From assembly GCF_900324485.2 (NCBI RefSeq), contig NC_046637.1:26018669-26082668 (forward strand): a DNA stretch of 64,000 bases, in the 5' to 3' direction. Position 1 is the first letter of the stretch; every line of letters begins with the position of its first letter. This document shows, in pieces, positions 1 to 13,489 of the stretch. The stretch comes from Mastacembelus armatus (taxonomy: Eukaryota > Chordata > Actinopteri > Synbranchiformes > Mastacembelidae). A program made the position numbers and the translations under genes. The notes beneath the pieces are model-generated. The model made no database searches, was not told where the DNA came from, and saw only the letters and a program-made list of their open reading frames with translations.

Positions 1-1690
1 TTTTGTTATCAATAACAAATCTGACTTCAAACACCTTAGGTGGTAGAACAATTGCAAATTGTATACACATTGGATATAAAGCAACATTTGCGTCTGATGC
101 ATTTTCATTCATGACACTTCTATGGTTCACAAAAGTGTAAGTAATATTTGAGCTTATGAAGTAATGTTCAGAAATCATTTTTAACAGCCTATAGTTGCAC
201 ATCATTTAAAATGTAAAGTTACACATTGAGAACAAAGGAACAAAAAGTGTTAGTACTAACAGTTCTTTATGTTACACATGCACAAACACAATTAAGCTAC
301 ACTTTGTTGTTTTTAGTTGTAAGACAACAAATGTAACAAATCTGAGCCCATATAAAATGAGTGAATTGTTGTCAATGATGCATCATGACAGGCCACATAA
401 TGTTCCTCTTACATTGTGAATAGTGCTCAACAGTGGTCAAAGATTTTACAGGAAGAGAAGCTGGAGATTGCTTTTTCTGAGATGCTCTCCACTTTTAAAG
501 TGATGTAAAGAGTTAAAATATTAATATATTCAGAACTTTACAGTACAAATGTGGTTAGAATTGAACTCTCCTGTCTGCACACCCAGTTTAAAAGCAGGAT
601 GCTCAGTCACTGCAAACCTTTAAATGTCAAATATGTACTTGTGCTACAGGGGCAGCTTTATAGTCTCTAGTTGATTTCTGGGACTTGATTACTAAACCTA
701 GTTTTTATGTTTGCACTGAATATGGAAAATATATTTCCTTACTGTAACTTCGGGCATATGTGCAGGTTTATTATTTGCATACTGTTTTATGAGGTGACTA
801 TCTACATAAGATCCACACTTTAATCCATGGGTATGATGTATGCACTGATTAAAAAAGATAAACTAGAAAATATTTCTCATAACAGCTTTATAAGGTATCC
901 ACATAGCCAAATATAAAAAAGTATGCCTACTCATTTGTCATCAACAGGACAGGTCTGGTCAAAGGTCAAATTTGTATTTTTTTCTGCCTCAGATTTACTT
1001 TATTTCATTTTTGTAGATAAACTTTTTCACCAACTAGCAACTTTGCACTAGTTTCAGTACCTGTAAAACCCAGTATAACCAAGTAAATGTGAATATGCTT
1101 ACCAAACAGAGATTACAGCTAATATATTGATTCTAACATGGATTTTCAAACAGTCTTTATAGCTTTTAAACTTATTTTTATTTTTTCCACATCCACAAAT
1201 GTGTTTCTGTTTCTGTTCTCAGTTCAGTGGAAACTATGCGGCTATAAAACACGATAGTCTCGTCTGTAAATTAGGTCAACTGCAAGCATTACTAATACCA
1301 CGTCAAACCAGTTGTTTCCAGTTCTTTTGATATTTTATCTGACAACAGATTGGCTGTGACGTTTGCCCACACACAAACCAAACAATGGATTAGTGACAGT
1401 AAAATCTTTACCTTAGGTATTCTGCTTGTAAAGGGTTTCATTGTTATGTTTGTGAAAACTATGCTAATTAGTTTGACTTAAAACGAGGCCTGTTCAGCTA
1501 ATAAGTGAATTTAAAACCAACTCGGGTTTATTTTTTAATATTTACAACTAATCACTTTAATTGTTTATTTTTAATGGTCACATTTTATATGTTCATGGTT
1601 TTTAATTACATGCCTTGTTCTTTGTAAAGTTTGTATTCACCAAACCACAATAAAACATATATAACGACGGGTCTACCTAGGAAGGTTGAA
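1..1690. other. intergenic, no gene recognised
   Basis: AT-rich sequence upstream of inpp1. Only short chance open frames are present and none resembles a known protein. I see no tRNA, clear repeat or splice-flanked exon. It could hold distal regulatory sequence or the UTR of a gene lying beyond the left edge, but nothing in it shows this. Confidence 0.5.
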
Positions 1691-1699
1691 TTTCCTATT

Positions 1700-2020
1700 T
1701 GTACCCGAACGCACCACGCGCTCTGCTTCCTGTTGTCTTTACCTTATAGAGTCGACTCGCCGTGCTCGTTCCTGTCTGAACCTTGTGCCTGTCGGCCTAG
1801 ATGTGAGAGGACCGTCCGCCCTTCCTCTCGGTAGGAAACTCGCGCTGACGTAAAGAAGCGAGCGCAGACAGATCGCAGCGCTAATTAGAAGCTCAAATAG
1901 CGGCTGTTTTATTCCTGCCTGCCTGAATCACCGTGTGCTGCCTGCTGGGCGGTCAGGAAAAAACACAAGTACCGAGAGGGCCAGACGGCAGGAAAATAAG
2001 CAGCGAGACACCTGGGTTTG
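1700..2020 (+). promoter_or_regulatory. inpp1: inpp1 promoter and probable non-coding exon 1
   Basis: Composition changes here from AT-rich to CpG-containing, with several CG dinucleotides between about 1710 and 1880. A CRE-like TGACGTAA lies at about 1847. The stretch ends in a good splice donor (TTTG|GTAAGG after base 2020). The next plausible acceptor is the CAG just before the inpp1 start codon at 2662. This suggests a non-coding first exon ending at 2020; the transcription start is not defined by the sequence. Confidence 0.45.
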
Positions 2021-2486
2021 GTAAGGTTTTATCCACATCACTGTGTGTGTGTGTGCGCGTGTGTGCGCGCGTTAGTTATTTACAGTCCTCATGTACGCTT
2101 ATCAATGCTAAGCTAAACCCGATCAATCACTATTGACTAGTCGGTTAACGCAGATCAATGTAGTGAGGTCGGTCACAGACACAAACAGCTGGGGAGACAT
2201 TGGTGCTTTTCATTGAGGTGTGACTTTTCATCCCAGTAAACTCACTGATGTGTTGTAATGTCATTTACTACTCATTTCTACACACTATGGGCCTGTGTGT
2301 CTCTCCTGCCTTATCCAGTCACTCTATCGTCATTATTATTATGAAGTTCTGCACAGTTTAGAAATATTTACTTGGGAAGTGTTTTGGAGCAGCTCATGAG
2401 CTGTAAAATTTACTTTGTATTTGACTAAAGCAGAAATATTGTGGTTGCTCATATGCAAAGGTCTGAAACCACATCCCTCCCTCACA

Positions 2487-2489
<3 letters not shown>

Positions 2490-2515
<26 letters not shown>
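2490..2515. repeat. poly-T tract, 26 nt
   Basis: An uninterrupted run of T in the probable first intron of inpp1. A GT-rich microsatellite also lies at about 2040-2070 in the same intron. Confidence 0.9.
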
Positions 2516-2517
<2 letters not shown>

Positions 2518-2661
2518 TGCCCTGTTTTCATTTTGAGGCTATACTTAGCTCAGTGTGTGTAAGTGTGACCTAGCTCATCTCTTTTTTGCTCTTTCTCACA
2601 CACACACACTCAGTTTCCATCTGTGTTGACTAAACCCTTCCTCCCTCCGCCCTGTTCAGGC

Positions 2662-5600
2662 ATGGCTGATCTGCTGAGGCTGCTGCTGCAGGTGGCTGAG
2701 AAAGCGGCTAACGTGGCTCGGGTCTGCAGGCAGGAGGCTCCTCTCTTTCAGCTCCTCGTGCAGGAGAAGACCGGAGACGACAAGAACAAGAAGTTTGTCC
2801 AGGACTTCAAGACGCTCGCCGATGTGGTGATCCAGGAGATGATCCGACATGACGTTGGTGCTCAGGTAGGATATGTGACTATACACATGAACTAAAAGTG
2901 GACTGTCAGTTCAGTTCAGTATAGCACCACATCACAATAAAGTCATCTTTACATAGAAATCCAAAAAAAATCCTTATGAGCAGCACGTGGTGACTGTGGA
3001 GAAGAAAAACTCCCTTTGATGGTAGAAACCTCCAGCAGAATCAGGCTCAGGCGGCATCTGCCTCAACTGGTTGGGTTGAGTTTTTTAATTCTGTCCTGTG
3101 TTCTTCTGTGCAGTTCCCTGAAATGGCTTCCTTCATTCATGGAGAAGAGTCCAACAAGTTTGAAAACGGGCTTGGTAATGTCACAGCTTCACACTTAACA
3201 CACTACAGATGATCAGCGTTTTGTGCCTCGTCGTGATTGTGTCATTCTTGATCCAGAATAATCAGGACATAAAGCCAAAGCATCAGCGCGGCTGTTCAAA
3301 TATTCAAGCACGTTGAACTGTGTACATATTTAAAGTCGTTTGTTTTGTTTGTAATGAAAGCCTCGCTGACTCTGTGTGACACTAGGAGAGAGCGTGACGG
3401 TCACCGTGTGCGCTACAGAGGAGGAGACCGCGGCGCTGCTGGCCACGGTGTTGGACGATGACCACACAGCGGCGTCTCTGCTGGCTCGAGCCATCCACCA
3501 AAACCCAGCTACCATCGACACCAGCACGGACGGTCTGGCGGTGCCACTCGCCCCCTCTGAGCTCGGCATCTGGATCGACCCCATAGGTGACAATATAGGG
3601 GGCTCTGCCTTTTCCACGTTTTGGCTGTAACGCCCTAGAAATGTAGCAACAGGACTCATCTCAGACCTCGGTGAGGACTGATCATTTCTGATGTTTTTAC
3701 TTAAGATGCCACCAGCCAGTACATAGAGGGCCGGGAGGAGGTGCTGGAGGACGGCCACCTGTGTCCTTCAGGTCTGCACTGTGCTTTGGTTCTGATCGGG
3801 GTTTACCTTCGCAGCACAGGCAAGCCCGTCATGGGCGTCATCAACCAGCCGTTCAACTGCAAAGACCCGGCAGACGGAGGGTAAGTGTAAAAACAGAAGT
3901 ATATGATGTGTCATCGACACAGCAGCGTTTCTTTCTCTACCTCACCCCTGGGAAAGTTTCCTATTCTGGATTTTGAAGTGGCACATATACCTGCAGCACA
4001 TATACCTTAAAAACTGAACTTAAACATTTTACAATTTAAAGTTAAGGTGCTCTGTGCAAATTGTATGGTACCTATACTTTATAGATGTAAAATGGTCAAG
4101 AAGTTGTCAGGCCTTAACAGAACTTATAAGGCAGATAACATTAGGATCAGTAGGAAATAATCCCTCATCAGTTCTCTGACTCTTCAAACTTTATAACATT
4201 CAACAACCATGATCCTCCTCTTGACTGACTGAGGATCTGAAATGAAAACCGTATCCTGCCCTGAAACCCCTACACCACTGCAGACGACTGCAGGAAGCAG
4301 TTCACTGCAGCTCACATCATGGGCCAGTGTTACAAAAACAGGTCTACATTGAAGAGTCATCAGGAGAGAACCCTACTATACTGAAAGGTCAACAGCTGCA
4401 ATATGCAAATGGATAAACCAGAGTCATTTTGGAAACAAGTGCTGAGAAGTTAAAATTGAGCTCATCCACTAAAGTGTTAGCAGAACCTCTGCAGTTTTAT
4501 TTTACAGCAGCTTATCACCTGTTAAACAAGGGAGTGGAAATATCCTGTGTGCGTGTCAGCCAAGGGAAACAGTGGTAGAAGGAAGAATAGGTTCCACTAA
4601 ATATAAGCAAATTCTAAATGCAAATATCCTGCAGTGAGTCAAGACAGTGAACTGAACAGAGAGGTTGGCTTCCACAACAGGATGAACTAGAATGTCCACT
4701 ATGGACTACTTGGAAAAAGGACCAGCTGAAGATTCTTCCCGACTTAAACATTATTGAAAAGCTGTGGGTGGATCTGAAACATGCTGTGAGAGCTTCAGAG
4801 CTGGACGTGAGCCACAGAAAGATATTCTCCTAAATTAACAATCCAAAGACTTTGCTGGCTACAAACAGTGTTTTCCAGCTGCTGAAGAGGGGGGGACTAA
4901 ATCCTGGATACTTCACTGAAATAACTAACAGTGTGTGTGCAGCAGAGGTTGTATTCACTTTAATTTATATGACACGTTAATTCATCAGACTGCCTTAACT
5001 TTGGCTTTGTGTATTTACCTCTGGTTTTAGGTTCCATTAGAAAAGAACATTTCCCAGCATTGGTTATCTGTGTTTCCAATACATGTAGTATTTTTTTGTC
5101 TACAGTTTGATTAGATAAATACATTGGTCTAGTAAAACATCAGGGTTGTCAGGATGAAAACACTCATCTGGTCATTTTCGTATGTATATCTTTCTCTGAG
5201 CCTGACACAGCCAGAACTGATCTTGTAAGCTCAGTTTTTGTTTGGAGACTGAAGTCTGGAAATCATTAAGTGAGAAACGCTCAGTGACGAGTCCAACCAG
5301 ACACCCTACATGATCAATTGTGAAACTGTGTTTAGGTGAAACTCCTGAACCGTGGCAACAACTGCATAAACAAGGTTGGATAAAAAGTTTTACATAATTC
5401 TTGACAATTTTACAGCTTGAATTGACTCAGAAAGTGATTTTGGTGGATAGTTGCTGATTGGTGAGTGCTCTGCTCAGGTTCATGTCGAACTATCAGTCAT
5501 CTTTGATCAGGTGTCTGTTGGTCAATTCCAATTCCACCAATTGCATCCACTTGTGTATTTTCCATATGTCTTAGTCCTGCCCACAAAAAGAGGCCAGGGA

Positions 5601-6428
5601 ACCATGTTTTAGGAAACATGAGATGTCATTTCCTCTGATCCATAATGTGAAGCGGCCAATCGCAAAGTGATTTCCTATACAGGGGCGTCTGTTACAGGTT
5701 TCTGTGAAGGAACAGCTTGTGTATCCTCAGCTATAGGCAGGGTCCTCACTCCTCAGAAATTAGAGTTTTAGGACGTACTTCATGGCGAACTGGAATGACT
5801 TCCAGGTCGACCGAGGAGCGACAAAACAGGGGACCTGACATTGACTCCTTGTCTTCCTCCTCCTCCCTTCATCCTTCCTCCAGTGCAGTAACATGTTATC
5901 TCCGTTGTGCTGCTTGTTTGAATTCACAGCTGGAGGGGGAAGCATTTCTGGGGTGTGTCCTACGGCGGTGTCAACGTCTGCTCACTGTCCCGGCCTAAAG
6001 GTGGATCTGAAACGGGGCGAGGTCTCTCTGTGGTTCTGAGCTCCAGTGAGAAACGGGTAGTAAAGGAAGCCCTGTCTTCCCTGTGTGGCCCTGACAAGCT
6101 GATGTACGCCTCTGGAGCCGGCTACAAGATCCTGTGCGTCATTCAGGGCCTGGCGGACGTCTATGTCCTCTCGGAGGGCAGCACCTTCAAATGGGACTCC
6201 TGCGCCCCTCACGCCCTGCTCCAAGCCCTCGGAGGGGGAGTGGTGGACCTGACTAAGAGTCTCGAGTCCTGCTCTGGACCACAGGATCACCACACAGAAC
6301 TGACCTATCACCAGCCTCGCACCGAGTGTAAAGGAGCCGACCGCTGGGCTAATGCTGGAGGCCTGGTGGCTTATACAGACTGTTCTCAGCTGCAGAGGAT
6401 CGTCGGGGCTCTGAAAGACCGGCTGTAG
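2662..6428 (+). CDS. inpp1: inositol polyphosphate 1-phosphatase, 5 coding exons
   Basis: The enzyme removes the 1-phosphate from inositol 1,4-bisphosphate and 1,3,4-trisphosphate; the family is Mg-dependent and lithium-sensitive. Coding exons: 2662-2865, 3114-3174, 3386-3586, 3706-3880, 5930-6428. They total 1140 nt and give 379 aa (human about 399). All junctions are GT-AG and keep frame. The metal-site motif DPIDAT falls at residues 153-158 and is split by intron 3. The second signature, WDSCAPHA, has its Asp at about residue 303 and closes the catalytic site. The start was chosen because MADLLRLLLQV matches the family N-terminus and follows an acceptor directly. Intron 4 is long (about 2 kb) and carries a Tc1-like relic. 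The gene converges on dnajc14. Confidence 0.95.
4250..4920 (+). mobile_element. Tc1/mariner-type DNA transposon relic
   Basis: It lies inside inpp1 intron 4. Conceptual reading gives scattered Tc1-transposase blocks: a stretch like FWKQVL followed by a frame-shifted 'SDE.KIEL', then YKQILNANIL at about 4600, then DLNIIEKLWVDLKHAV at about 4740-4795 (compare the family's SPDLNPIENLWGDLKRAV), and a tail resembling the GGTK end. Several stops and shifts separate the blocks, so the copy is long dead. I did not see clear terminal inverted repeats. Confidence 0.7.
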
Positions 6429-7620
6429 CTGAACACAGTGGATGCAATCAGCACATGCTGAAGCGGTTATTGTTGCATATGTTATTATTATATATTAACA
6501 TATAATAATATATTATATTACCACGTTTTCTCTGTTAGAGGAAAGAAAGATGTAGTATACAATATTTTAATTATAAATAATCCTGTCTTATATTTTAACC
6601 AGATATATATCCAGTTGTGTATTTCATAAAGTAAAACTTCAGGTCTGGGCCAAGTAATATTTGCAAATTCTTTTATCAGAGGTTCCCAAACTGAGCAATG
6701 ATGGAAAAGAAACATGTAGTTAATGTTCCCAGGGCTTTCATCTGTTAATAAATTAGTAGTAGTTGTTTTTTTTTTTTTGTTTTTTTGGCTTCCAGTTGGG
6801 AACATGACAAAAAAAGTTTGGAAACCACCAATTGACATTTTACCAGATAGGTGAGACTTCCCACACAAGGCAGTGCGATGGACAACAGCCGAAACAGTCC
6901 ACAGAATTTTTTCTAAAGTCAAGAGTTTTGAGTTTTACAGCCCTGAGTGACAAATCATCTACCGTCAGTGCTGCCCAGGTAACACGCTGCAGTCTGGTTG
7001 CTTCCTCCAAACAGCTGCAACAGTCTTACTACTGGATGTGAATGTTGTTTAGCTCAAGCCTGATATTCATTTATTACACGATGCAAAGCTGATGCAAAAC
7101 AGTCTAGTTATCAAAATTAGGATCAGCCAGAGTGCTCACTGCTGGCCAGCTGAGGAACGCTTCACTGCCAGAGGAGAAGTGATCACAAGACTGTTTCGGA
7201 CTTGATCTGAGGGATTTTTCTTAGATTTAAAGGAATAAACTATAATTATGAAAAATGCTATAATGAGACAGGGAATGAGACTCAAATTGAGCAGTGTGCA
7301 GGAATCTCAGAAACGGCTCCTTGTAAGGAGCAGAGGGGCTACACGTTCCCTGCCCTGTTTCCAGCACCATTAGTTACTAAGGTCAGAGCATGAAAAAGCC
7401 ATATGAGGTAAAGCAGTGACACAGAGCCCATTTCAGTGCACGTTTACAGCAAAATGAAATAATCGGCCAATTTGAAGAATGGGACCTATGCAGGGACAGT
7501 CCTATCATGATGTCTGTAATGTAGATGTGTAACCATGTTAAAAATGTTGTTGATGTCCATGTAAAGAACCTAAAAAATGTTACCTAAACTGAACAGAACA
7601 AACACTGTGCAGATAGGAAA
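6429..7620 (+). other. inpp1: inpp1 3' UTR and downstream flank
   Basis: No coding potential recognised. Just after the stop is an AT-rich inverted repeat, with arms at about 6483-6492 and 6501-6510 and an 8-nt loop. An AATAAA lies at 6747-6752 and is a plausible polyadenylation signal. The rest is featureless. Confidence 0.4.
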
Positions 7621-10453
7621 TCAGTTTTATTTTGAAACCCAGATAAAGCAGGAGAACGAAACCCAACAGTGACAGAACTGTTTACCAACCAGGGAACTCA
7701 CCATAATTACTATGAAAAAACCCTGATGATTGTCAGATATTTTTTGCAAGATTTCTGCATATTCTGTTAAAAACTTCAAAAGAAACAAACTGAAGTGTTG
7801 GCTCTTCCTTTGTCTTGAACTGCTGTACATTCTCAAGTTAAAACAATGTTCTGCTCAACACAGGTCCACTTTCCCAAACACAGACTGAAACAGGTATTTG
7901 ATAGTAAATCATGATCTAAGTACATTTGTAAGTTTTACGGTTAATATGTGAAAGATGATTTGAGGTGAGAAATTTGGCAGGATTTCAATCCATGTCTGGG
8001 AAACTGGTCAAATATATACGAGCGGAAAACAATCTGACACATGCTAGAGAATTGTGGTGAACTTAATGTCCTGCTTCACTGAACTGAAACGGTAAGTGCA
8101 AAAGAGGTTCAGCTTTTAAAGCAACTGCACAAACCCACATTATGCATAATGAGGGTTTAAAACGTATTTCTGGTATGTGGGTCTCACCAGAGGGGTTGTG
8201 CAACTCATATGTTGTTTTTCAGAAATCTGTCACTCATTTAGGATTTAGATTCTACCAAAAAAAAAAAAAAAAAAAACTTAATTTGCAAATGAGCTGTGAG
8301 CTTAGTGAGCTACACCTCCTACTCAGCTGCAGCTGGAGGATTCTGGTTAGGATAAATCACAGATGACTGTTCAAGAACCCTGGATGTTATTACAGAGGTG
8401 GGTGTGCAAATTAAAACAAAACAAAAAAAAAAAAAAAACAATGAACATGGTAGTTCTTCTGATTTTCCATTATAAAAAAAAAATAATCAAATGCCTTTCA
8501 TCACTACAGTTTCAATCAGCACATATCAGGTGTGCCCAATAATGCACAGTTACACACCTGTGATAAAAATTAAAGTGTCATTTTTTTCTGCAAGAGCAAT
8601 TTCACAAAACCAAACCCTTTAAAATACAAGCGATTACTGCTTTTGTGCCTCCTTCATGTTGGTACGTACAGAAATCAGATGTTCAGGTTGAGATTAGATT
8701 TTCTGTGAAACTGACCTTGACATTTTGAAAGCTGAACCACATCCAGTTGGACGTTTTAACCTCTGCTCAATAAGCCAGCAGCTGACACCACCACCACACA
8801 ATTTACAAGTCAGAACAGTCATTTTGGTAAGTCAGGAACCACAGAGATTACAAATGGATGGAAACCAATCTAAGCTATTCTCTCTGAGGATTCGACTGAT
8901 TTTAGATGTTCCTCTGACTGACTTATCCTGAGCTGGGTGACGTCCATGACAGATCACCGATGTAGAAAACACTCCACATCATAGCTGAAGCAGAAATGCA
9001 CTTCACACAGGGAAACATTTGATAATGGCATCAAAATTCTGACAACAGTAAATTATTTCAGCAACAATGTGGGCAACAATATAAATCTATGAAGCATGAA
9101 TAATTCTTTTTTCAACTGCAGCCTTTTTCAGCTTGCTGCAAAATTAGTATTGATCAAAATAAATTAAAAAAAATCTAAAATATTAAAACCCTGTTCCAAG
9201 TTTTCATTCAGGTCAGGTTTGCTTCAGTATTTGTAAATTAGCATAATATCCGAGTTTAAATTACATCAGTACCTTAAGGACTGATGGCTCTTAAATGTTC
9301 TGTTGCATTACACACTGTCAGCTGTGGCATGTTTTCAATGGGCCTATGATGTGATTACAGGGGATCAACAGGGGGCAGTACAAATCTACTGTTTTTGTAA
9401 AGCATTGAGACACATCAACATTTCAAAATGCCAAGGGGTCACTCCTTAAGGTTTTGAAAAACACCACTGAAATCATTCCTGCCCTGGAACTGTGCTCTAA
9501 CACCGATCTGTGGCTAAACCAATAAACAGCAGGCACATCTATTATGTCTGAATCAGTGGTTGTTACTTCTGGCTTCTGAGAAGAAACGTTCACCTCTAGG
9601 TTGTGATTCTCTAGTAATTGCCTCACAAATACATACACACAAAGAGCCTGGGACAAATATCTGCGACTGCTATTTGTCTCAGTGTGGATCTCTAATGCAG
9701 GAGGATGACTGTATGTGACTCCTGCGGTCTGTATGACTACTACCAGAGAACCAGACAATGGCTTGATTTAACTGTAAAAACTGACTAGCCTCAATTCAGC
9801 TCACCAATAAAAATGTAGATACTGCACACAAGTTTTAAAGGTTTGCTGATGTTTTTGTGAATTTAGTTTAGATGTGTTGGTCTTGGTGGGTCTGGATCCT
9901 TTCTTGGAATACGATGGGCGAGGTGCAGATCTACAGGTATGCCAAAATGAGAGTAACTTACAGTGAAGCTGCCCAGATTAATTATAGTGATGATAATTCA
10001 CAGTTCAAGTGACTGCAACCTTTTTCAACTGTCTGAAGCCAATGCTTTAAACTAGCCTTATGCAAAACATTAATAAACAAAGTGACACAACTGAAGTGAT
10101 AAAATTCAGGTCAATCATGCGTTGCAGGATTTGGCAGAAAATGGTGAGAGGAAAATATTTCAGTACAGCATCCTGCTAAGGACTTCAATGCCAAGGCTAC
10201 AGTCGTCATAAAGACCAACACAAAATAAGGAGAAATGAGAGGTAAACCACCTTTTCTGCCACCCTTCAATACTTGTCTTCAGCCCACAGTTTCCTCTTCC
10301 TGATCAAGTCTCCCCTCTAGCTGATCTGACAACAGCCTTACCCACATGAACCGTCTCCAGTTCTGATCTTGGAATGCCAACAGGCAGGCAAGAGACAAAC
10401 ATGGCCATTATTTATTGTGTCCCTGCGTTGATACACTGAGAAGCCAACAGACT
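7621..10453 (-). other. dnajc14: probable long 3' UTR of dnajc14
   Basis: No open frame here resembles a protein. Minus-strand AATAAA signals occur at 10411-10416, about 40 nt past the dnajc14 stop, and again at 7626-7631. The dnajc14 message could therefore end shortly after the stop or carry a 3' UTR of nearly 3 kb. Two poly-A tracts (about 8258-8276 and 8423-8438) and ordinary AT-rich sequence fill the interval. The extent is inferred, not shown. Confidence 0.3.
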
Positions 10454-13400
10454 TCATCTCTGAAAGGGCTTCCGGACCTTCTTCCTCCTCCTGGGTGGTT
10501 TGCCACTTTCAGCCACTGTCTCACTGGACTCGGGCCGGTGTCCTCCCGGCATGTAGAAACCCGTCTGGCCTGGGGGAGGGGAGAATGGGGGTACACCAGC
10601 ACCAGGTGGGGGATGATGGGGTGGACCTGAGGGGAAAAAGCCCCCATTGGCAGCCATGTCACTAGGAGGTCCTCCTTTGAAGATGCGGTTGAAGAAGTCC
10701 TGCAAATCGGCAGGGTTGGTCGGACCCGTGGCGTGCTCTGAGGGCGTCCTGAAAGGAAAAGTTTGAAAGTCCAGAAACTTGCACTGGAGACTCATGTCAG
10801 CACAAGAAACAATGCCCAGCTGTAAAAAGCATTAGCTACAGGATGATAATCTTTATAGACATCAAATATATCGATGAGAAATACGGCCTAAGCTAATTTT
10901 TTAACACTGTTATTACACTAGCATATTACTCCTATACTATAAGCATCTATGAGGAGGGTGAAGATGGAAGAGTATATGCTTTAGCACCAGGCAGCCACAA
11001 CAAACTGTATATGAAGAAAATAATGACAACAGCTTCTAGTGTCTGTCAACCTATATGGGATATGCTCTATTAAAAACACTTCTTTCTGCTGAGGGGACCT
11101 ACCTGTGTCGTGTGGCATTGCTGTTGTTCTTTGAGCCGAAGGAGATGTGATAGGGCACACGATGTGTGTCAGGAGAAATGCCTATTCTCTGACAACCTGC
11201 CCACTCTGAAAAGGACAGCAACACAACAGGGACAAAAAGTGTAACTAAGAAATACTCAGAAACTTTTTTTCACCTGTGTTGAGAAATAGATACTGATAAT
11301 AAAACATGGTCCTTCATAGTCACTGCAGCAGGACACAATATTGGAATAAAATTATGATGGTTACCTGTAATATCATAGACTTTGCCATCCATACAGGCAA
11401 AGTATGTGATGCGCAGGCCCAACATGCTGGACTCAGCCCACAGGTCCCCCTCCTCAGCACTATGGCAGCGGTTGCATTCAGCACAGAACCGGGCCTCAGC
11501 AGGTTCACGGTCCATCTCAAACCGCCTGCACGAAGGAGACATGACTGGTCACCGTCTACTTCACGACTAAGTGTGTAATACACAACGCTTAACCGAGACG
11601 TTTCAGACGCTGATGCAGTTATGTGACGATGTTGGGTCTGCGGCGACTTACTTGTGTTTGCCTTCACACTTGGTGCACATCATGGTGTTCATGGCTTCCT
11701 TCAGGTCATCTTGCAGTTTAGTGAGAAACTCATTCATGGACTTTGAGAGCTCAGTTGCTGCCATCCGCTTCCTGTAGTGGGACAAAACACAATGGTTGAT
11801 TCTGCGTTATGACATTGCAACCTTAAAGAATTTCTATTTACAATCCTTGTGATGGCTGGTGTCCACTGATTAGTTTGCTCTACAGTGGTTAACAAAAGAA
11901 GGATATAAAAATAACATTTCAAAAAGTTAAAATATTAAATTCTAACAAACCAATACTAGACTTTATAACAGCAGAACATGTTGATCAGTGATTTGAATAG
12001 CAGGTTACTACTTTTTCTGTGTACTCACAACTCATACTCCCGTCGTGTTTCTGGATTACTGACAATATCCCAGGCAGCCCTCAGTACTTTGAACGCCTCT
12101 CCAGCTCGTGGGTGTTTATTCTTGTCTGGATGGACCTGAAAGAGAAAGGACAGAGGTTGCATGAGTAAAGGAGAAAAACTCAGAGCCTCAGATACTATTT
12201 ATTAGTCATTACTGCAGGCTTCCAATAGTAATATTTTAAATACGCAGTACTTCACTCAGTCACGGGCACTTCACACACACCTGGACAGCCAGCTGTCTGT
12301 AGGCCTTCTTCAGCTCGGCCTCGGTGGCGTGCACCTCCACACCAAGCACTGTAAAGGGGTCTAGCTCTTCTTCTGGCACCTCAGCCAAAGCCAGCAGTCT
12401 CTCCAGCTCCTGGCCTTGCTGGCCTCTCCCCGATCTGCCTGGTGACTCAGGTACAGGTTCATCTCTCCGGAACCAGCTTCGGACTTTCTCCAGCAGGGAC
12501 ACAACTGCCTTCCAAAACTTTGACTCCTGAAAAGCTGAGCTGAGGCGTTTTCCCCGCTCTCCACCCAGTCGGACAAATACACCCTTTGCCCAGTGGGACC
12601 CGAGAATAACCAAAGCACAAAAAAGTGTGAAACAAGATAAGGCAGCTGTCTTTACCCACTTTACTGATCTAACAATTTTATCCACCAGGTCTGCTCCTGT
12701 GGATTTAGTCCAAGTCAGAATCCGACTAGCATCTGCCTTCATCCCAGGTATATCTGTAATCTTTGTAAAGAGCTGCTGCCCAAAGTTGTAAAGTTTCACC
12801 CCTCCAGTCTCCACACCGACTCCACAATTGTGAGTCAATGTGACAATAATCTCAATCATCATGTGGACGCAGGAGATGCACCAGAAGCTGAGAGATTCTG
12901 AGAGCATCTCCTTGAAAGCTAAGACGAGCTGTTTGCCTGTCCGCCTGCGGCCCCGGTTCTGCTGATGGTGGTGGTGGTTACGTCTGCGGGTCTGCTTGTG
13001 CCGACCACCACTTGACATAATGTTGCCTTTTGGAATAGAGGCAAAAGCAATTTGACTGCCTGGCTCTGAAACTGAACCACTGCTCCTCTGTCTGCACCTC
13101 CTTCCACTTCCCACATTCCTCCAAACAGACTCTCCATTCATGTGCTGCTCCTTCGCAGCTTCATCCTCTTCTTGATTTATAACCTGCGAGTTCTCAAGAT
13201 CTGCAGTGCTGTCATGATCAAACCCATCTGAAGCCTCCTCAGTATCCTCTTTGGCCTCTGTAGAGCCATAACACTCTGCCTCACCAATTCCAGAGTCTTG
13301 TGGAGTGGCTGGGTTTGAAGTGTCCTGAGATTTGAAACAGGCTGTTTTGTCCCCCTGCTCGCAGTCCTCGCTAGGCTCCCTGGCCTGGTACTGACTAGAT

Positions 13401-13489
13401 CTGGTCACTGTGGTGGAATCATCATCAGGGATCTCCTCGTCAGCGTCTGTAATGCCATCCATCTCCTTCTCAGCTGCTTCCCTCTCCAT
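10454..13489 (-). CDS. dnajc14: DnaJ homolog subfamily C member 14
   Basis: An ER-membrane J-domain co-chaperone; the mammalian protein (DRIP78) assists transport of membrane receptors. Coding exons, 5' to 3' on the minus strand: 13489-12281, 12135-12029, 11771-11652, 11525-11365, 11205-11103, 10748-10454. They total 1995 nt and give 664 aa (human 702). The first about 170 residues are acidic and low-complexity, followed by a His/Arg-rich basic patch. Hydrophobic segments follow, including one with [16 protein letters not shown] and one with [12 protein letters not shown]. The J domain begins near DPFTVLGV and the HPD triad falls at residues 405-407, just across intron 1. The C-terminal region has paired cysteines ([19 protein letters not shown]) and ends Pro/Gly-rich and basic. 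The start ATG is 210 nt inside its exon. Confidence 0.95.

Noticed and set aside
6518-6922. 134-codon minus-strand frame after inpp1
   Set aside because: It contains a Lys/Thr run from a poly-T stretch and lies in the inpp1 3' UTR. No homology recognised.
10408-10662. Overlapping frames on both strands over the last dnajc14 exon
   Set aside because: They are shadows of the dnajc14 Pro/Gly-rich C-terminal coding sequence.
12324-12618. Ser-rich plus-strand and other frames within the dnajc14 first coding exon
   Set aside because: They are antisense or alternate-frame shadows of a verified exon.
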